Part shown: positions 26,238-35,125 of the stretch, in pieces
Layout: each line of letters opens with the position of its first letter
How positions within the stretch are numbered: position 1 is the first letter of the stretch
DNA from: Calothrix sp. NIES-3974
GTDB lineage: Bacteria > Cyanobacteriota > Cyanobacteriia > Cyanobacteriales > Nostocaceae
Length of the DNA: 64,000 bases
Reading direction: 5' to 3'
Assembly (NCBI RefSeq): GCF_002368395.1
Contig: NZ_AP018254.1
Coordinates: 248,001-312,000 of the forward strand
The notes under the pieces: generated by a model
The model's input: only the letters and a program-made list of their open reading frames with translations
Databases searched by the model: none
What the model was told of the DNA's origin: nothing
Program-made: the position numbers and the translations under genes

Positions 26238-27251
26238 ATGAAAAAATCAATTTATCTCAAAACCATTGTCGGTCTTACGGCTGTTTCTGTCTCCTTACTA
26301 AACGTCAATCCTGCAATGGCAAAAAACGGAAACGGTAATGGAAACGGGAACAAAGCTTCAACTACAACTTCAAGCTCCACCCCTTCAACCACTACTTCTA
26401 CTACAACCACCTCCACCCCTTCAACCACTACTTCTACTACAACAACCTCTACTTCTTCAGGTGCAAAGTGTAGCCTAACTGATATCATATTTGCTGGAAT
26501 CAGCGCCACATCCTGCTATAATGCCAGTGGTAATGATACTGGTACTGTTGACCTAACCAAAAGCCTAAGCAGTAGCTTTAACTTAGGTTCCGGTTTAAAT
26601 TGGTCGTTACAAGGAAAATCCGATGGTAGCTCCAATATCGGTTTCACTGCTCAACAAGATCAAACTTCAGGAAGTCTATCTTTCACAGATTTATTTACTA
26701 GTGGCCATACAGATGGCTTAAGCACCTTCGTGATCACCCTCAAAGCTGCAAACAGCTACGCAGCTTATCTCTTTGAAAATGTGAATTTATCCAGCCTATC
26801 TTCCCTCACAGGTACTTTCAATACCATCGGTACATCGGTGAATGGAAGAGGAAACGCTCAAGCCTTATCCCACGCTTCCATATTCGTGGCTAACTACACA
26901 CCTTACGTAGCACCACCTAAACCACCCGAACCACCTGTAGCTCAACCACCTGTAGCTCAACCACCTGTAGCTCAACCACCTGTAGCTCAACCACCCGTAG
27001 CTCAACCACCTGTAGAACAACCACCCGTAGCTCAACCACCTGTAGAACAACCACCTGTAGAGCAACCACCTGCACCAATCGTACCGGAGCAACCTTCTTC
27101 TCCCCCTCCATCCACCACGGTAGTCAATCCTAAAAACCCTGTCCAAAAAGTTCCTGAACCTGCAACCACTGCTGCACTCGGTTTAATGGCTCTCGGTGCA
27201 TTGAAAATGAAAAAGAAACTAAACTTAGAAAATTCTCAAGTGGCTGAATAA
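26238..27251 (+). CDS. PEP-CTERM sorting-domain exported protein with PPVAQ repeats
   Basis: An exported protein with a C-terminal exosortase-type sorting signal: KVPEPATTAALGLMALGALK then KMKKKLN, i.e. the PEP motif, membrane helix and basic tail. The signal peptide is MKKSIYLKTIVGLTAVSVSL, ending NPAMA. Next come Gly/Asn and Thr/Ser low-complexity segments, a domain of about 150 aa with two cysteines (KCSLTD, ATSCYN), and nine five-residue repeats (VAQPP or VEQPP). The ATG at 26238 is chosen because the signal peptide starts there; a longer frame opens at 26169. PEP-CTERM proteins are usually tied to extracellular polysaccharide or biofilm matrix. A strong hairpin follows at 27282. Confidence 0.88.
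   Translation: MKKSIYLKTIVGLTAVSVSLLNVNPAMAKNGNGNGNGNKASTTTSSSTPSTTTSTTTTSTPSTTTSTTTTSTSSGAKCSLTDIIFAGISATSCYNASGNDTGTVDLTKSLSSSFNLGSGLNWSLQGKSDGSSNIGFTAQQDQTSGSLSFTDLFTSGHTDGLSTFVITLKAANSYAAYLFENVNLSSLSSLTGTFNTIGTSVNGRGNAQALSHASIFVANYTPYVAPPKPPEPPVAQPPVAQPPVAQPPVAQPPVAQPPVEQPPVAQPPVEQPPVEQPPAPIVPEQPSSPPPSTTVVNPKNPVQKVPEPATTAALGLMALGALKMKKKLNLENSQVAE
26938..27072 (+). repeat. 15-bp minisatellite coding nine VxQPP repeats
   Basis: The unit GTAGCTCAACCACCT (GTAGAACAACCACCT in variants) is repeated nine times in frame. Its identity between units is high enough for slippage to change the copy number. Confidence 0.9.
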
Positions 27252-27281
27252 ATTACTCTTTGATTGATAATAATTAATATA

Positions 27282-27307
27282 CCCCGGCTTTTGACAAAAA
27301 GTCGGGG
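27282..27307 (+). terminator. Hairpin after the PEP-CTERM gene
   Basis: CCCCGGCTTTT and AAAAAGTCGGGG arms flank GAC, with one G-T mismatch pair. It lies 30 bp past the stop and is followed by ATTTAT rather than a T-run. Confidence 0.6.
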
Positions 27308-27393
27308 ATTTATATCTGGACAGGAAAACCGAACTTTGATTCCTGGCTGGCTACGTTTTAAAATTAAGAAATGTTACTATCTGTCAAAATACT

Positions 27394-27651
27394 ATGACTT
27401 CTAGAGTAGAAATTTATACTTGGTCTAGCTGTCCCTTTTGCATTCGTGCGAAAAACTTGCTGAAGCGTAAAGGGGTGGATTTTATTGAATACGGAATTGA
27501 TGGAGATGAGGAAGCGCGGAATGCAATGGCAATTCGTGCAAATGGACGACGTAGTCTTCCACAGATTTTTATTAATGATGTTCATGTGGGGGGTTGTGAT
27601 GACATTTATGCATTGGATGCACAAGGAAAGTTGGACATGATGTTGGTTTAG
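27394..27651 (+). CDS. grxC: Glutaredoxin 3 (GrxC type)
   Basis: A cytosolic glutathione-dependent disulfide reductase of 85 aa. The dithiol active site is C-P-F-C in WSSCPFCIRAKNLL (about residues 10-23). The cis-proline glutathione-binding loop is RRSLPQIFIND (about 52-62), followed by HVGGCDDIYAL. Glutathione synthetase follows 267 bp downstream on the same strand, a functional link that is common in cyanobacteria. Confidence 0.93.
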   Translation: MTSRVEIYTWSSCPFCIRAKNLLKRKGVDFIEYGIDGDEEARNAMAIRANGRRSLPQIFINDVHVGGCDDIYALDAQGKLDMMLV

Positions 27652-27720
27652 GATGCATTAGTAAACGGTAAGCTGCTGTTTGCCTAGTCCAGCGCCATAT
27701 TATGGTTAAATATTTTGTTT

Positions 27721-27775
27721 GTAGTAGCGCTACTCTAGAAGAACGCTCTTGCTGTAGCGCAAGGAGCGCTACTAC
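27721..27775. repeat. Long inverted repeat with GTAGTAGCGCT arms
   Basis: GTAGTAGCGCT at the left and AGCGCTACTAC at the right form perfect 11-bp arms. The loop contains GAACGCTCTT and AGCGCAAGGAGCG. It lies between grxC and gshB, and a degenerate relative is seen near 4280-4325. Confidence 0.7.
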
Positions 27776-27836
27776 GAGCTAAGTATAGAGGTTCTACGGG
27801 ACTCTCTACCTAATCTACAGCTGGCAAAGGGGGTTA

Positions 27837-27879
27837 ATCTAAAATCCATAGACGCACGTAGTGCGGCTTCCCGTAGGGT
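27837..27879 (+). repeat. Dispersed repeat, copy 2 (pair of 4164-4213)
   Basis: AAAATCCATAGACGCACGTA then GTGCGGCTTCCCGTAGGG is the inverse of the segment at 4164-4213. Confidence 0.55.
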
Positions 27880-27918
27880 AATCTAAAATCCAAAATCGTC
27901 TGTCCAAGGTGAAAATCT

Positions 27919-28884
27919 GTGAAACTTGCTTTTATTATTGACCCCATCCACAAGCTCGATCCTTGCCATGATACGAGTGTAGCACTGATGGAAGCAGCCC
28001 ATGTGTTAGGACATGAGGTTTGGATTACTCAAGCTGAATATTTAAGTGTAATCAATAATCAAGCCTATGCTTATGTTCAGCGTGCGGAGTTGACACCGAT
28101 TGAACTAGTTGATGACAGGTGGATTGCAGTTGCAGATTGGTATCGCTTATCCCCCCAGGAGTTTACACCCTTGGCAAACTTTGACGCGGTATTCATGCGT
28201 ACTGACCCACCTGTAAATATTCCCTATTTATTTGCCACCTATATCCTGGATTATATCGACCCCAACCAAACCCTGGTAATCAACCACCCTCAAGGGATTC
28301 GAGCAGCCAACGAAAAAATGTACGCCCTCCAATTTACCCAAGCCATCCCGGAAACAATTGTGAGTGCGGATAAAAAAGTTATCCGTGAATTTTTGGAAGC
28401 TAAAGGTGCAGCAATTCTTAAACCTCTAGGAAACAAAGCGGGGGAAGGAATCTTATTTTTGCAACCAGGCGATCGCAATTTTAATTCAATTCTGGAGTTA
28501 AGTACCCATCAAGGTTCGGTTCCGGTGATGGTACAGGAATACTTACCTGCTGCCAAGGATGGGGATAAACGGATTATTTTGCTGAATGGGGAACCGATTG
28601 GGGCAATTAACCGTTTGTCTTCTGGGGCGGATTTCCGGAATAATATGGCCACGGGGGGAACGGTGGCAGCTACGGAAATTACGGAGCGAGAGTATGAGAT
28701 TTGTAGTCAATTAGCTCCGAAGTTGCGGGAAGATGGGTTGATTTTTGTCGGGATTGATGTCATCGGTGGATATTTGACGGAAGTAAATGTGACAAGTCCC
28801 ACGGGTATTCGGGAAATTGACCGGTTTAATGGTGTTCGCTTAGGACAAAAGGTGATTGAGTGGATTAACAGTCAAATCAAATAA
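27919..28884 (+). CDS. gshB: Glutathione synthetase
   Basis: It joins gamma-glutamylcysteine and glycine with ATP to make glutathione, in the cytoplasm. The ATP-grasp protein of 321 aa has MKLAFIIDPIHKLDPCHDTS at its N-terminus and FMRTDPPVNIPYLFATYILD (about 93-112). Later blocks are KPLGNKAGEGILFLQPGDRN, MVQEYLPAAKDGDKRIILLN and VTSPTGIREIDR near the C-terminus (metal and substrate ligands). It uses a GTG start with AAGGTG eight bases upstream. It follows grxC. Confidence 0.95.
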   Translation: MKLAFIIDPIHKLDPCHDTSVALMEAAHVLGHEVWITQAEYLSVINNQAYAYVQRAELTPIELVDDRWIAVADWYRLSPQEFTPLANFDAVFMRTDPPVNIPYLFATYILDYIDPNQTLVINHPQGIRAANEKMYALQFTQAIPETIVSADKKVIREFLEAKGAAILKPLGNKAGEGILFLQPGDRNFNSILELSTHQGSVPVMVQEYLPAAKDGDKRIILLNGEPIGAINRLSSGADFRNNMATGGTVAATEITEREYEICSQLAPKLREDGLIFVGIDVIGGYLTEVNVTSPTGIREIDRFNGVRLGQKVIEWINSQIK

Positions 28885-28949
28885 TTTGCTTGAGTTGAGC
28901 CTAATTGCCGATAATAAAAGCATAAGTTATCGGTGTCACCAGTGTTGGG

Positions 28950-29267
28950 GTGGCTGTGGAAAAAGTCTTGCTCAGTACACAAACTCAACCCTTACCGGAT
29001 GCAATTCGTTGGCTATTGTGTGGAGCAGCAGCGTTGTGTTGGTTTTCCATGGCTATATTTCACCGTTTAGGTTTGATCCGTTTTTGTCGATTGCGGGCTA
29101 AATATCGTTTGATCGCTGGAATAATTGCGATCGCGATCGCATTTTTGGGACATGGGTTATTACCAATTGTTGTAATTGGTTCGCTGATGTTGGTTGCTGG
29201 TTTACAGGTGGTTCAGGATATATTAACTGCACGTCCACAAACCCGTTTATTGGAACCACAAATTTAA
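28950..29267 (+). CDS. Small membrane protein of unknown function
   Basis: A 105-aa protein with three hydrophobic stretches: about 20-38 (WLLCGAAALCWFSMAIFHRL), 53-66 (LIAGIIAIAIAFLG) and 69-87 (LLPIVVIGSLMLVAGLQVV). The start is probably GTG at 28950 or 28956. It lies 65 bp behind gshB and ahead of the carotenoid oxygenase. The family is not recognised. Confidence 0.6.
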   Translation: MAVEKVLLSTQTQPLPDAIRWLLCGAAALCWFSMAIFHRLGLIRFCRLRAKYRLIAGIIAIAIAFLGHGLLPIVVIGSLMLVAGLQVVQDILTARPQTRLLEPQI

Positions 29268-29288
29268 TTGTATTTACACGACCCCTTC

Positions 29289-29317
29289 GTAGAGACGACC
29301 CGACGGATCGTCTCTAC
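29289..29317. repeat. GTAGAGACG-type hairpin, copy
   Basis: GTAGAGACGACCCG/CGGATCGTCTCTAC is a near-perfect inverted repeat just past the small membrane protein gene. Confidence 0.55.
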
Positions 29318-29343
29318 CAAATTAATCCAAAATCTAAAATTCA

Positions 29344-30789
29344 ATGACTGCCATATCTAACATTCAAACACAAACCAATAAATGGTCGCAGGCTATTCTC
29401 AAACCAGCACAGGAATTTGATTCTACTCCTTTATCTGTAATTTCTGGGGAGATTCCCACGGGTTTGCGAGGAACTTTGTACCGCAATGGACCCGGTTGTT
29501 TACAACGGGGGGGTGTTCCCGTTGGTCATTGGTTTGATGGTGATGGAGCAATTTTGGCTGTCAATTTTCATCGTGGGGGGGTAGCAGCGACCTATCGATT
29601 TGTGCAAACCCAGGGTTATCAACGGGAAGTTGCAGCGAATCGGTATTTGTATGGTAATTATGGCATGACTGCACCGGGAAATTTTTGGCAGCGTTTGTTT
29701 ACTCCGGTCAAAAATACGGCAAATACTTCTGTATTGGCTTTACCTGATAAATTATTGGCATTATGGGAAGCGGGGAAACCCTACGCACTGGATTTGGAAA
29801 CTTTGGCGACACTGGGTGAAGATGATCTAGGTGCTTTGCAATCCCAATGGAGCTATTCAGCCCATTATAAACGGGATGGAAAAACCGGGGAGATTTGGAA
29901 TTTTGGTTTGACTCCAGGTTTAAATAGTCAGTTACGTATTTACCGTAGTCATCCCAGTGGCAAAATTAGCAAAGCTGTCAGCCATCAAGTTGGGGGAATT
30001 CCCCTAATTCACGATTTTGTCATGGCTGGGGAATATTTAATTTTTTTAGTTCCCCCAGTACGATTAAATTTATGGTCGATTATGCTGGGTCAAAAAAGTT
30101 ACAGTGATGCCTTAACTTGGCAACCCAACCAAGGTACACAGGTTTTAGTTTTTGACCGTCAAAACCTACAATTAGTTGCCAAAAGTGTCACCGACGCTTG
30201 GTTTCAATGGCATTTTGCCAACGGTTATGTGGATACCGATGGACTAGTAAGAATTGATTTCGTCCAGTATCAGGATTTTCAAACCAATCAGTATTTACAA
30301 CAGGTCGCCACAGGCAATACCCACACCCTAGCAGTTAGTTGTTTATCACGGGTTTATCTGCAACCCCAAACAGCAAAGGTAGTAAAAGTCGAAAAAATCC
30401 TCGATGATCACTGTGAATTTCCCAGCGTTCCCCCAGTCAATGTCGGTAAATATTCTCGCCATACCTACTTATCAGCATACCGTCCTGGTACTAACACCCA
30501 AACAGAAATTTTCAATGCGATCGCCCGTTTTGATCACAAAACCAGTGGTTTCTGTATCGCGGATATGGGAGAAAACCGTTACCCATCGGAGCCAATTTTT
30601 GTCAGCAACAACGAAAACCCTGAACAGGGCTGGATTTTGACGGTTGTTTATGATGGGAACCTAGATAGTAGCCAAGTTTGGATCTACGATTGCGATCGCC
30701 TCCAAGATGAACCCGTGTGTCGTTTACAATTACCCAGTTTTATTCCCCCCAGTTTCCACGGTACTTGGAAACCTGTTTCCGGGATTTAA
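29344..30789 (+). CDS. Carotenoid (apocarotenoid) cleavage oxygenase
   Basis: This is a non-heme iron dioxygenase of the RPE65/apocarotenoid-15,15'-oxygenase family. It cleaves carotenoids or apocarotenals, for example to retinal. Seven-bladed propeller landmarks are GEIPTGLRGTLYRNGPGCL (about 36-54) and VGHWFDGDGAILAVNF, the iron-ligand histidines in SAHYKRDGKTGEIWNFG (about 178), IPLIHDFVMAGEYLIFLVPP (about 226) and WFQWHFANGYVDTDG (about 288), and the C-terminal FHGTWKP. Its length of 481 aa is normal. Whether it prefers carotenoids or apocarotenoids cannot be told. Confidence 0.92.
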   Translation: MTAISNIQTQTNKWSQAILKPAQEFDSTPLSVISGEIPTGLRGTLYRNGPGCLQRGGVPVGHWFDGDGAILAVNFHRGGVAATYRFVQTQGYQREVAANRYLYGNYGMTAPGNFWQRLFTPVKNTANTSVLALPDKLLALWEAGKPYALDLETLATLGEDDLGALQSQWSYSAHYKRDGKTGEIWNFGLTPGLNSQLRIYRSHPSGKISKAVSHQVGGIPLIHDFVMAGEYLIFLVPPVRLNLWSIMLGQKSYSDALTWQPNQGTQVLVFDRQNLQLVAKSVTDAWFQWHFANGYVDTDGLVRIDFVQYQDFQTNQYLQQVATGNTHTLAVSCLSRVYLQPQTAKVVKVEKILDDHCEFPSVPPVNVGKYSRHTYLSAYRPGTNTQTEIFNAIARFDHKTSGFCIADMGENRYPSEPIFVSNNENPEQGWILTVVYDGNLDSSQVWIYDCDRLQDEPVCRLQLPSFIPPSFHGTWKPVSGI

Positions 30790-30914
30790 GGAACAATTAG
30801 CGAGAAGTCAGGTTGTTATCAGGTTTTTAGGATAGATTAGCTGGATCAACCAAGCCTTAACCTCAACTTGGTAATATCACCTGAGAATTATTGCAACCAT
30901 TTTTAACTCAACTG

Positions 30915-32084
30915 ATGGAAACTTTACCACGGGAAAACAAATTAATCGAACTGGCGAAACTCTTTTTCAAACAGGGTATAATTGGATTTGGTGGTCCAGC
31001 TGCCCATATTGCCATGATGGAAGAGGAAGTGGTGAACCGTCGCAACTGGCTGACACGGGAGCATTTTCTCGATTTAGTTGGGGCTACAAATTTAATTCCC
31101 GGGCCAAACTCTACGGAGATGGCGATTCATATCGGTTATACCTACGCCCAATGGCCTGGTTTAATTATAGCTGGAGTTTGCTTCATTTTTCCGGCGGTAC
31201 TTTTGACTGGGTTAGCTGCCTGGATTTATGTATCTTTTGGAACTTTACCCCAGGTTGCACCCTTATTATACGGAATTAAGCCCGCAGTATTAGCAGTAAT
31301 TGGTGCAGCAGTATGGCGTTTGGGTAAAACCGCATTCAAAAAGCGAATTTTAATCTTGATTGCCCTAGCCGTAGTGGTAGCTGTTTTTATGGGTGTAAAC
31401 GAGGTTTTGGCTTTAATTCTCGGTGGAATTGGGGGGATGGTAATACTAAGAAGTATAAGTCCTCCCGTTGCCGCCATTTTATCACCCCTCAGTTCCACCC
31501 TAGTTGTAAATGTGTCTAGTTCCACGAATCCCCCTAATTATTCCCTGTGGCAGTTAGGGTTAGTATTTTTGAAGATAGGCTGTGTATTATACGGGAGTGG
31601 ATACGTATTAGTAGCATTTTTACAAAGTGAGCTAGTGCAAGGATTAGGATGGTTAACCCAGAAACAATTATTAGACGCGATCGCAATTGGTCAATTTACT
31701 CCAGGACCAGTTCTTTCTACAGCTACCTTTATCGGCTATGTAATTGGTGGATTACCTGGTGCCATCGTTGCCACCATCGGTATTTTTCTTCCTTCCTTCG
31801 TACTGGTAGCCCTACTCAATCCCATTGTACCCAAATTACGAGCATCCAAATACATGTCCGCCTTTTTAGATGCCATTAATGCCAGTGCGATCGCTCTGAT
31901 GATAGCAGTAACCATTCAATTAGGACGAGAAATTCTATTCCCAGGGAATCAATTTGATTGGTTTGCCAGTCTTATTTTCCTAGTTTCTGCCATCATCATC
32001 ATTCGTTGGCGTTTAAACGCAGCTTGGTTAGTTTTTGGTGGCGCTATTTTTGGCTGGGTGTATAAAATGTTTGTTGCTGTTTAA
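30915..32084 (+). CDS. chrA: Chromate transporter (CHR family, ChrA)
   Basis: An inner-membrane protein with two homologous CHR domains. The first starts AKLFFKQGIIGFGGPAAHIA and contains EHFLDLVGATNLIPGPNSTE. The second starts LGLVFLKIGCVLYGSGYVLV and contains QLLDAIAIGQFTPGPVLSTA. About ten to twelve membrane helices are predicted. ChrA exports chromate, possibly in competition with sulfate. The ATG at 30915 is preferred; a TTG at 30891 would add eight residues. No chrB regulator is present. Confidence 0.9.
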   Translation: METLPRENKLIELAKLFFKQGIIGFGGPAAHIAMMEEEVVNRRNWLTREHFLDLVGATNLIPGPNSTEMAIHIGYTYAQWPGLIIAGVCFIFPAVLLTGLAAWIYVSFGTLPQVAPLLYGIKPAVLAVIGAAVWRLGKTAFKKRILILIALAVVVAVFMGVNEVLALILGGIGGMVILRSISPPVAAILSPLSSTLVVNVSSSTNPPNYSLWQLGLVFLKIGCVLYGSGYVLVAFLQSELVQGLGWLTQKQLLDAIAIGQFTPGPVLSTATFIGYVIGGLPGAIVATIGIFLPSFVLVALLNPIVPKLRASKYMSAFLDAINASAIALMIAVTIQLGREILFPGNQFDWFASLIFLVSAIIIIRWRLNAAWLVFGGAIFGWVYKMFVAV

Positions 32085-32130
32085 AGGCAAATTATTTGAC
32101 ACAAACATCCAAAATCTACCAAAATCTAAA

Positions 32131-32736
32131 ATGCCAATTTCCCCATCACCAAATCCCGTATTACTAGTTCACGGAATTACCGACACAGGTAAAGTCTTTA
32201 CCAAAATGGCTAACCAACTCAGGTTAGCAGGTTTTTCCACCCACGATTTAGATTTAATTCCCAACAACGGGGACGAACCACTAGAAGTATTAGCTAAACA
32301 AGTTCAAGAATATTGTCAGCGTAGTTTTAGTCATCAACAAAAATTTGATATCGTCGCCTTTAGTATGGGAGGTATTGTGAGTCGTTACTACTTACAACGT
32401 CTCGGTGGGTTAGATTTGGTGGAGCGATTTATCACCATTTCCTCACCCCACCAAGGCACAATTTTAGCCTACGCTTCTAACAAACCTGGATGTGTACAAA
32501 TGCGTCCGAACAGCGCTTTTTTACGAGATTTAAACTCGGATATTGACCAACTCAAAAAATTAGACTTTACATCAATTTGGACACCCTATGATTTAATGAT
32601 TTTACCTCCGAGGAGTTCAAAAATGCCCTTCGGTAGAGAAATTATAATTCCTGCATTCACCCATCCCTGGATGTTAACAGATAACCGTTGTATTCAAGCT
32701 ATTATCAATGTCTTGAAGCAAACAAGAATTGATTAA
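32131..32736 (+). CDS. Triacylglycerol-lipase-like alpha/beta hydrolase
   Basis: A predicted serine hydrolase of 201 aa with the alpha/beta fold. The oxyanion-side motif is PVLLVHGITDTGKVF (about 8-22). The nucleophile elbow is AFSMGG (GxSxG-like, Ser near residue 78), and a later HP block (IPAFTHPWML) carries the likely catalytic His. The ATG at 32131 is chosen because the lipase fold starts there; the longer frame from 32035 would overlap chrA by 50 bp. It resembles LipA/EstA-like cyanobacterial lipases. Confidence 0.82.
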   Translation: MPISPSPNPVLLVHGITDTGKVFTKMANQLRLAGFSTHDLDLIPNNGDEPLEVLAKQVQEYCQRSFSHQQKFDIVAFSMGGIVSRYYLQRLGGLDLVERFITISSPHQGTILAYASNKPGCVQMRPNSAFLRDLNSDIDQLKKLDFTSIWTPYDLMILPPRSSKMPFGREIIIPAFTHPWMLTDNRCIQAIINVLKQTRID

Positions 32737-32772
32737 ACTTAGATGAAATATCATCTATTTTGAAAATTTCTC

Positions 32773-32799
32773 GTAGAGACATAGCAATGCTACGTCTCC
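32773..32799. repeat. GTAGAGACG-type hairpin, copy
   Basis: GAGACATAGCA/TGCTACGTCTC inverted repeat, in the gap between the convergent lipase and wzc-like genes. Like the 5194 copy, it sits where two genes meet tail to tail. Confidence 0.55.
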
Positions 32800-32908
32800 G
32801 ACTCACGTTAATTAGACTAATTTGAAAAATAAATACGACAGATAGATATTGGAAGATATTGCTGTATCACCAAATCTAAAATAGTATTTTTTTCCCTATA
32901 TTTTGTCC

Positions 32909-35125
32909 CTAAACTTCCACCTCAATTCCTGGAACATCAACATGATAAGAATAGTAATTATCACCCAGTAAATCATTTTTCACGCGATTCGCAACCATTC
33001 CCAACAAAGGTATCTGGGACATTTTTAAACTTTCCAAGGTTTGCTGAAGAATTTTCCGATCGGTTTTTTCCATGCTCACAGCTAAAATCATCCCATCGGT
33101 AGCAGATGCAAGTAAACTCGCATCCGCAAGGCCAGCCAAGGGAGGAGTATCATAAATCACCAAGTCATAATGACGTTTAAATTCCTCCATTAATTGGCGC
33201 ATTTTCATGGAAGAGAGCAGTTTCGCTGGATCGGGAGGTGTCGGACCAGCGCTTAAAATTGATAGTTCCGTCACCCCAGGCATTGGTACAATTGCTTCTT
33301 GAGCAGGTAAAGAACCAGCAATTAAACTACTCAAACCACCCAAGTTACTGGTTTGAGCTAAATCGTGAATCGTCGGACGACGTAAATTCGCATCCACCAG
33401 CAATACTCTCCGTCCCATTGCACAAGCGGTCAATGCTAAATGAAAAGCCAAAGTCGATTTACCATCACCCGGTAAAGCTGAACTAATCACCAAAGAAGAA
33501 ATCGGGCGATCGCAACTTAACAATTGGATATTTGTATAAAGTACCCTCAATGCATCAAGAAATTTCGATGATTCATCGTACCCATAACCATTCCCTACCC
33601 CCACACGACGACGTGATAGACTAGTCAAAGGTAAATCTTCCTGCTGCTGATTTCCCGGTAGACGTTTATTGCGTTTCTTCGAGTTCAGTTTACGCTGGAA
33701 AGGTATGGTTCCTAACAACGGTAATTTGGTTTTTTCCTTCAGTGCATCAACACTATGGTAAGTCGTATCCAGTTTTTCCAGAATCAGAGCTGCGCTGATT
33801 CCCATTAAAGTACTTGCAACTAATCCCAAAATCACATTACGGGGAATATTCGGTGATGTCGGGTTTTCTGGTTGCACCGCTTCTTCTACAATTCTCCACT
33901 GAGTTTCCTTCTGAGCAACTTCAATTTGCAGTTTTTCACGAGTTTCGGATAAGCGATTCAAGCTTTCAGTCGCAACCTTCAGTTTTTGTTGCAGTTCAGT
34001 ATACTCACGAGCAAGTATGGGTAATTGCTTAATTTGACGTTCCAAAAACGATTGAGTTTGTAGAAGCTGTTGTTGCTGTCTTTGTAGTGTTTGCAATTCC
34101 GTTGCAGCTTCAGCCATCCTGATTCCCAAAATACGTCGTGCTTCCTGTTCCAATAATGGCAGTAAATTTTCTCGACGTTCCCGCAAAATCTCAATTTGGA
34201 TACTATCTTCCCGGAATCGGGTCAATTCCTTAGCAATTTCTGCTTCTGCTTGACGAATCTGATTAACTATATTCTTATAGGTGTCTGCATCCCGTAACAC
34301 AGCTTGCGCACCATCCACAGTTTGCAAACGACTATACTCTGATTGCGCTTTAGCTAAACGTTGTTCTATATTCAATCTCTGCTCAGATAATAATTTGATT
34401 TGATTAGCAATTTGAGCTTGCTGAGAATCAGGGTCAATAAAGTTATTCCGTTGACGGAAAATTTGTAATTGTCTTTGTAACCTGTCCACACGGGTTTGTA
34501 CACCCTGTTGTTCTCGCTTCACAAAGTTTAAACCCTGTTTCAGATTACTTTGACGGTCTTCTCGACTATACTCTAGATAGGCATTGGAAACCTTATCTAA
34601 AATTGTTTTCACTTTATCTGGATTAGTATTGCGATATCTGACTTCAATAATTTTGGTCTCTCCAACTCGATTAATAGTCAAATTTCCTAAAAGAGTTTTT
34701 TGATCGACTTCTGGATACGTGACCTGAATCTGCTTGACAATCCCCTTCATCAGTTCAGGACTTTTCAACACTTCTATCTGGGTTTCATAATCCAATTCAC
34801 TCTTTTGTCCACTACCCTGATTTGGGTCTGTAATCTTCGGTAAACTATCATCCTTAACTGGTTCCACCAACAATTGAAACCGACCTTCATAGATAGTCTC
34901 CTGCTGAAGCGTCAGTCCCACCACCCCAGACATTACAGCAGTGCTTACACCCACAATAATCAAACTTCGACGACGTAATACCTCCAAAAAATCACGAATG
35001 TTATTATCTTCTTCAACAATTTCTGTAAAACTCATTACCGTACCATATGGGGGTATATTATTATCCCCATTATTACCGTTATTATGTACTAGCGAAGGAT
35101 ATAAAGGATTTCCAGATGTGTTCAT
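32909..35125 (-). CDS. Polysaccharide co-polymerase / BY-type tyrosine kinase (Wzc/GumC-like)
   Basis: An inner-membrane protein that controls chain length and export of a surface polysaccharide. From the ATG at 35125 it has an N-terminal Wzz domain with a first membrane helix (SLIIVGVSTAVMSGVVGLTL), a long periplasmic coiled coil (about 190-430), and a second helix near 445 (ILGLVASTLMGISAALI). The cytoplasmic kinase domain follows: Walker A ALPGDGKST near 548, Walker A' LLVDANLRRP near 570 and Walker B VIYDTPPLAG near 656. The C-terminus has only three clustered tyrosines (YYSY), fewer than in E. coli Wzc. It is divergent from the glycosyltransferase locus across 1.5 kb. Confidence 0.93.
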   Translation of the reverse strand: MNTSGNPLYPSLVHNNGNNGDNNIPPYGTVMSFTEIVEEDNNIRDFLEVLRRRSLIIVGVSTAVMSGVVGLTLQQETIYEGRFQLLVEPVKDDSLPKITDPNQGSGQKSELDYETQIEVLKSPELMKGIVKQIQVTYPEVDQKTLLGNLTINRVGETKIIEVRYRNTNPDKVKTILDKVSNAYLEYSREDRQSNLKQGLNFVKREQQGVQTRVDRLQRQLQIFRQRNNFIDPDSQQAQIANQIKLLSEQRLNIEQRLAKAQSEYSRLQTVDGAQAVLRDADTYKNIVNQIRQAEAEIAKELTRFREDSIQIEILRERRENLLPLLEQEARRILGIRMAEAATELQTLQRQQQQLLQTQSFLERQIKQLPILAREYTELQQKLKVATESLNRLSETREKLQIEVAQKETQWRIVEEAVQPENPTSPNIPRNVILGLVASTLMGISAALILEKLDTTYHSVDALKEKTKLPLLGTIPFQRKLNSKKRNKRLPGNQQQEDLPLTSLSRRRVGVGNGYGYDESSKFLDALRVLYTNIQLLSCDRPISSLVISSALPGDGKSTLAFHLALTACAMGRRVLLVDANLRRPTIHDLAQTSNLGGLSSLIAGSLPAQEAIVPMPGVTELSILSAGPTPPDPAKLLSSMKMRQLMEEFKRHYDLVIYDTPPLAGLADASLLASATDGMILAVSMEKTDRKILQQTLESLKMSQIPLLGMVANRVKNDLLGDNYYSYHVDVPGIEVEV

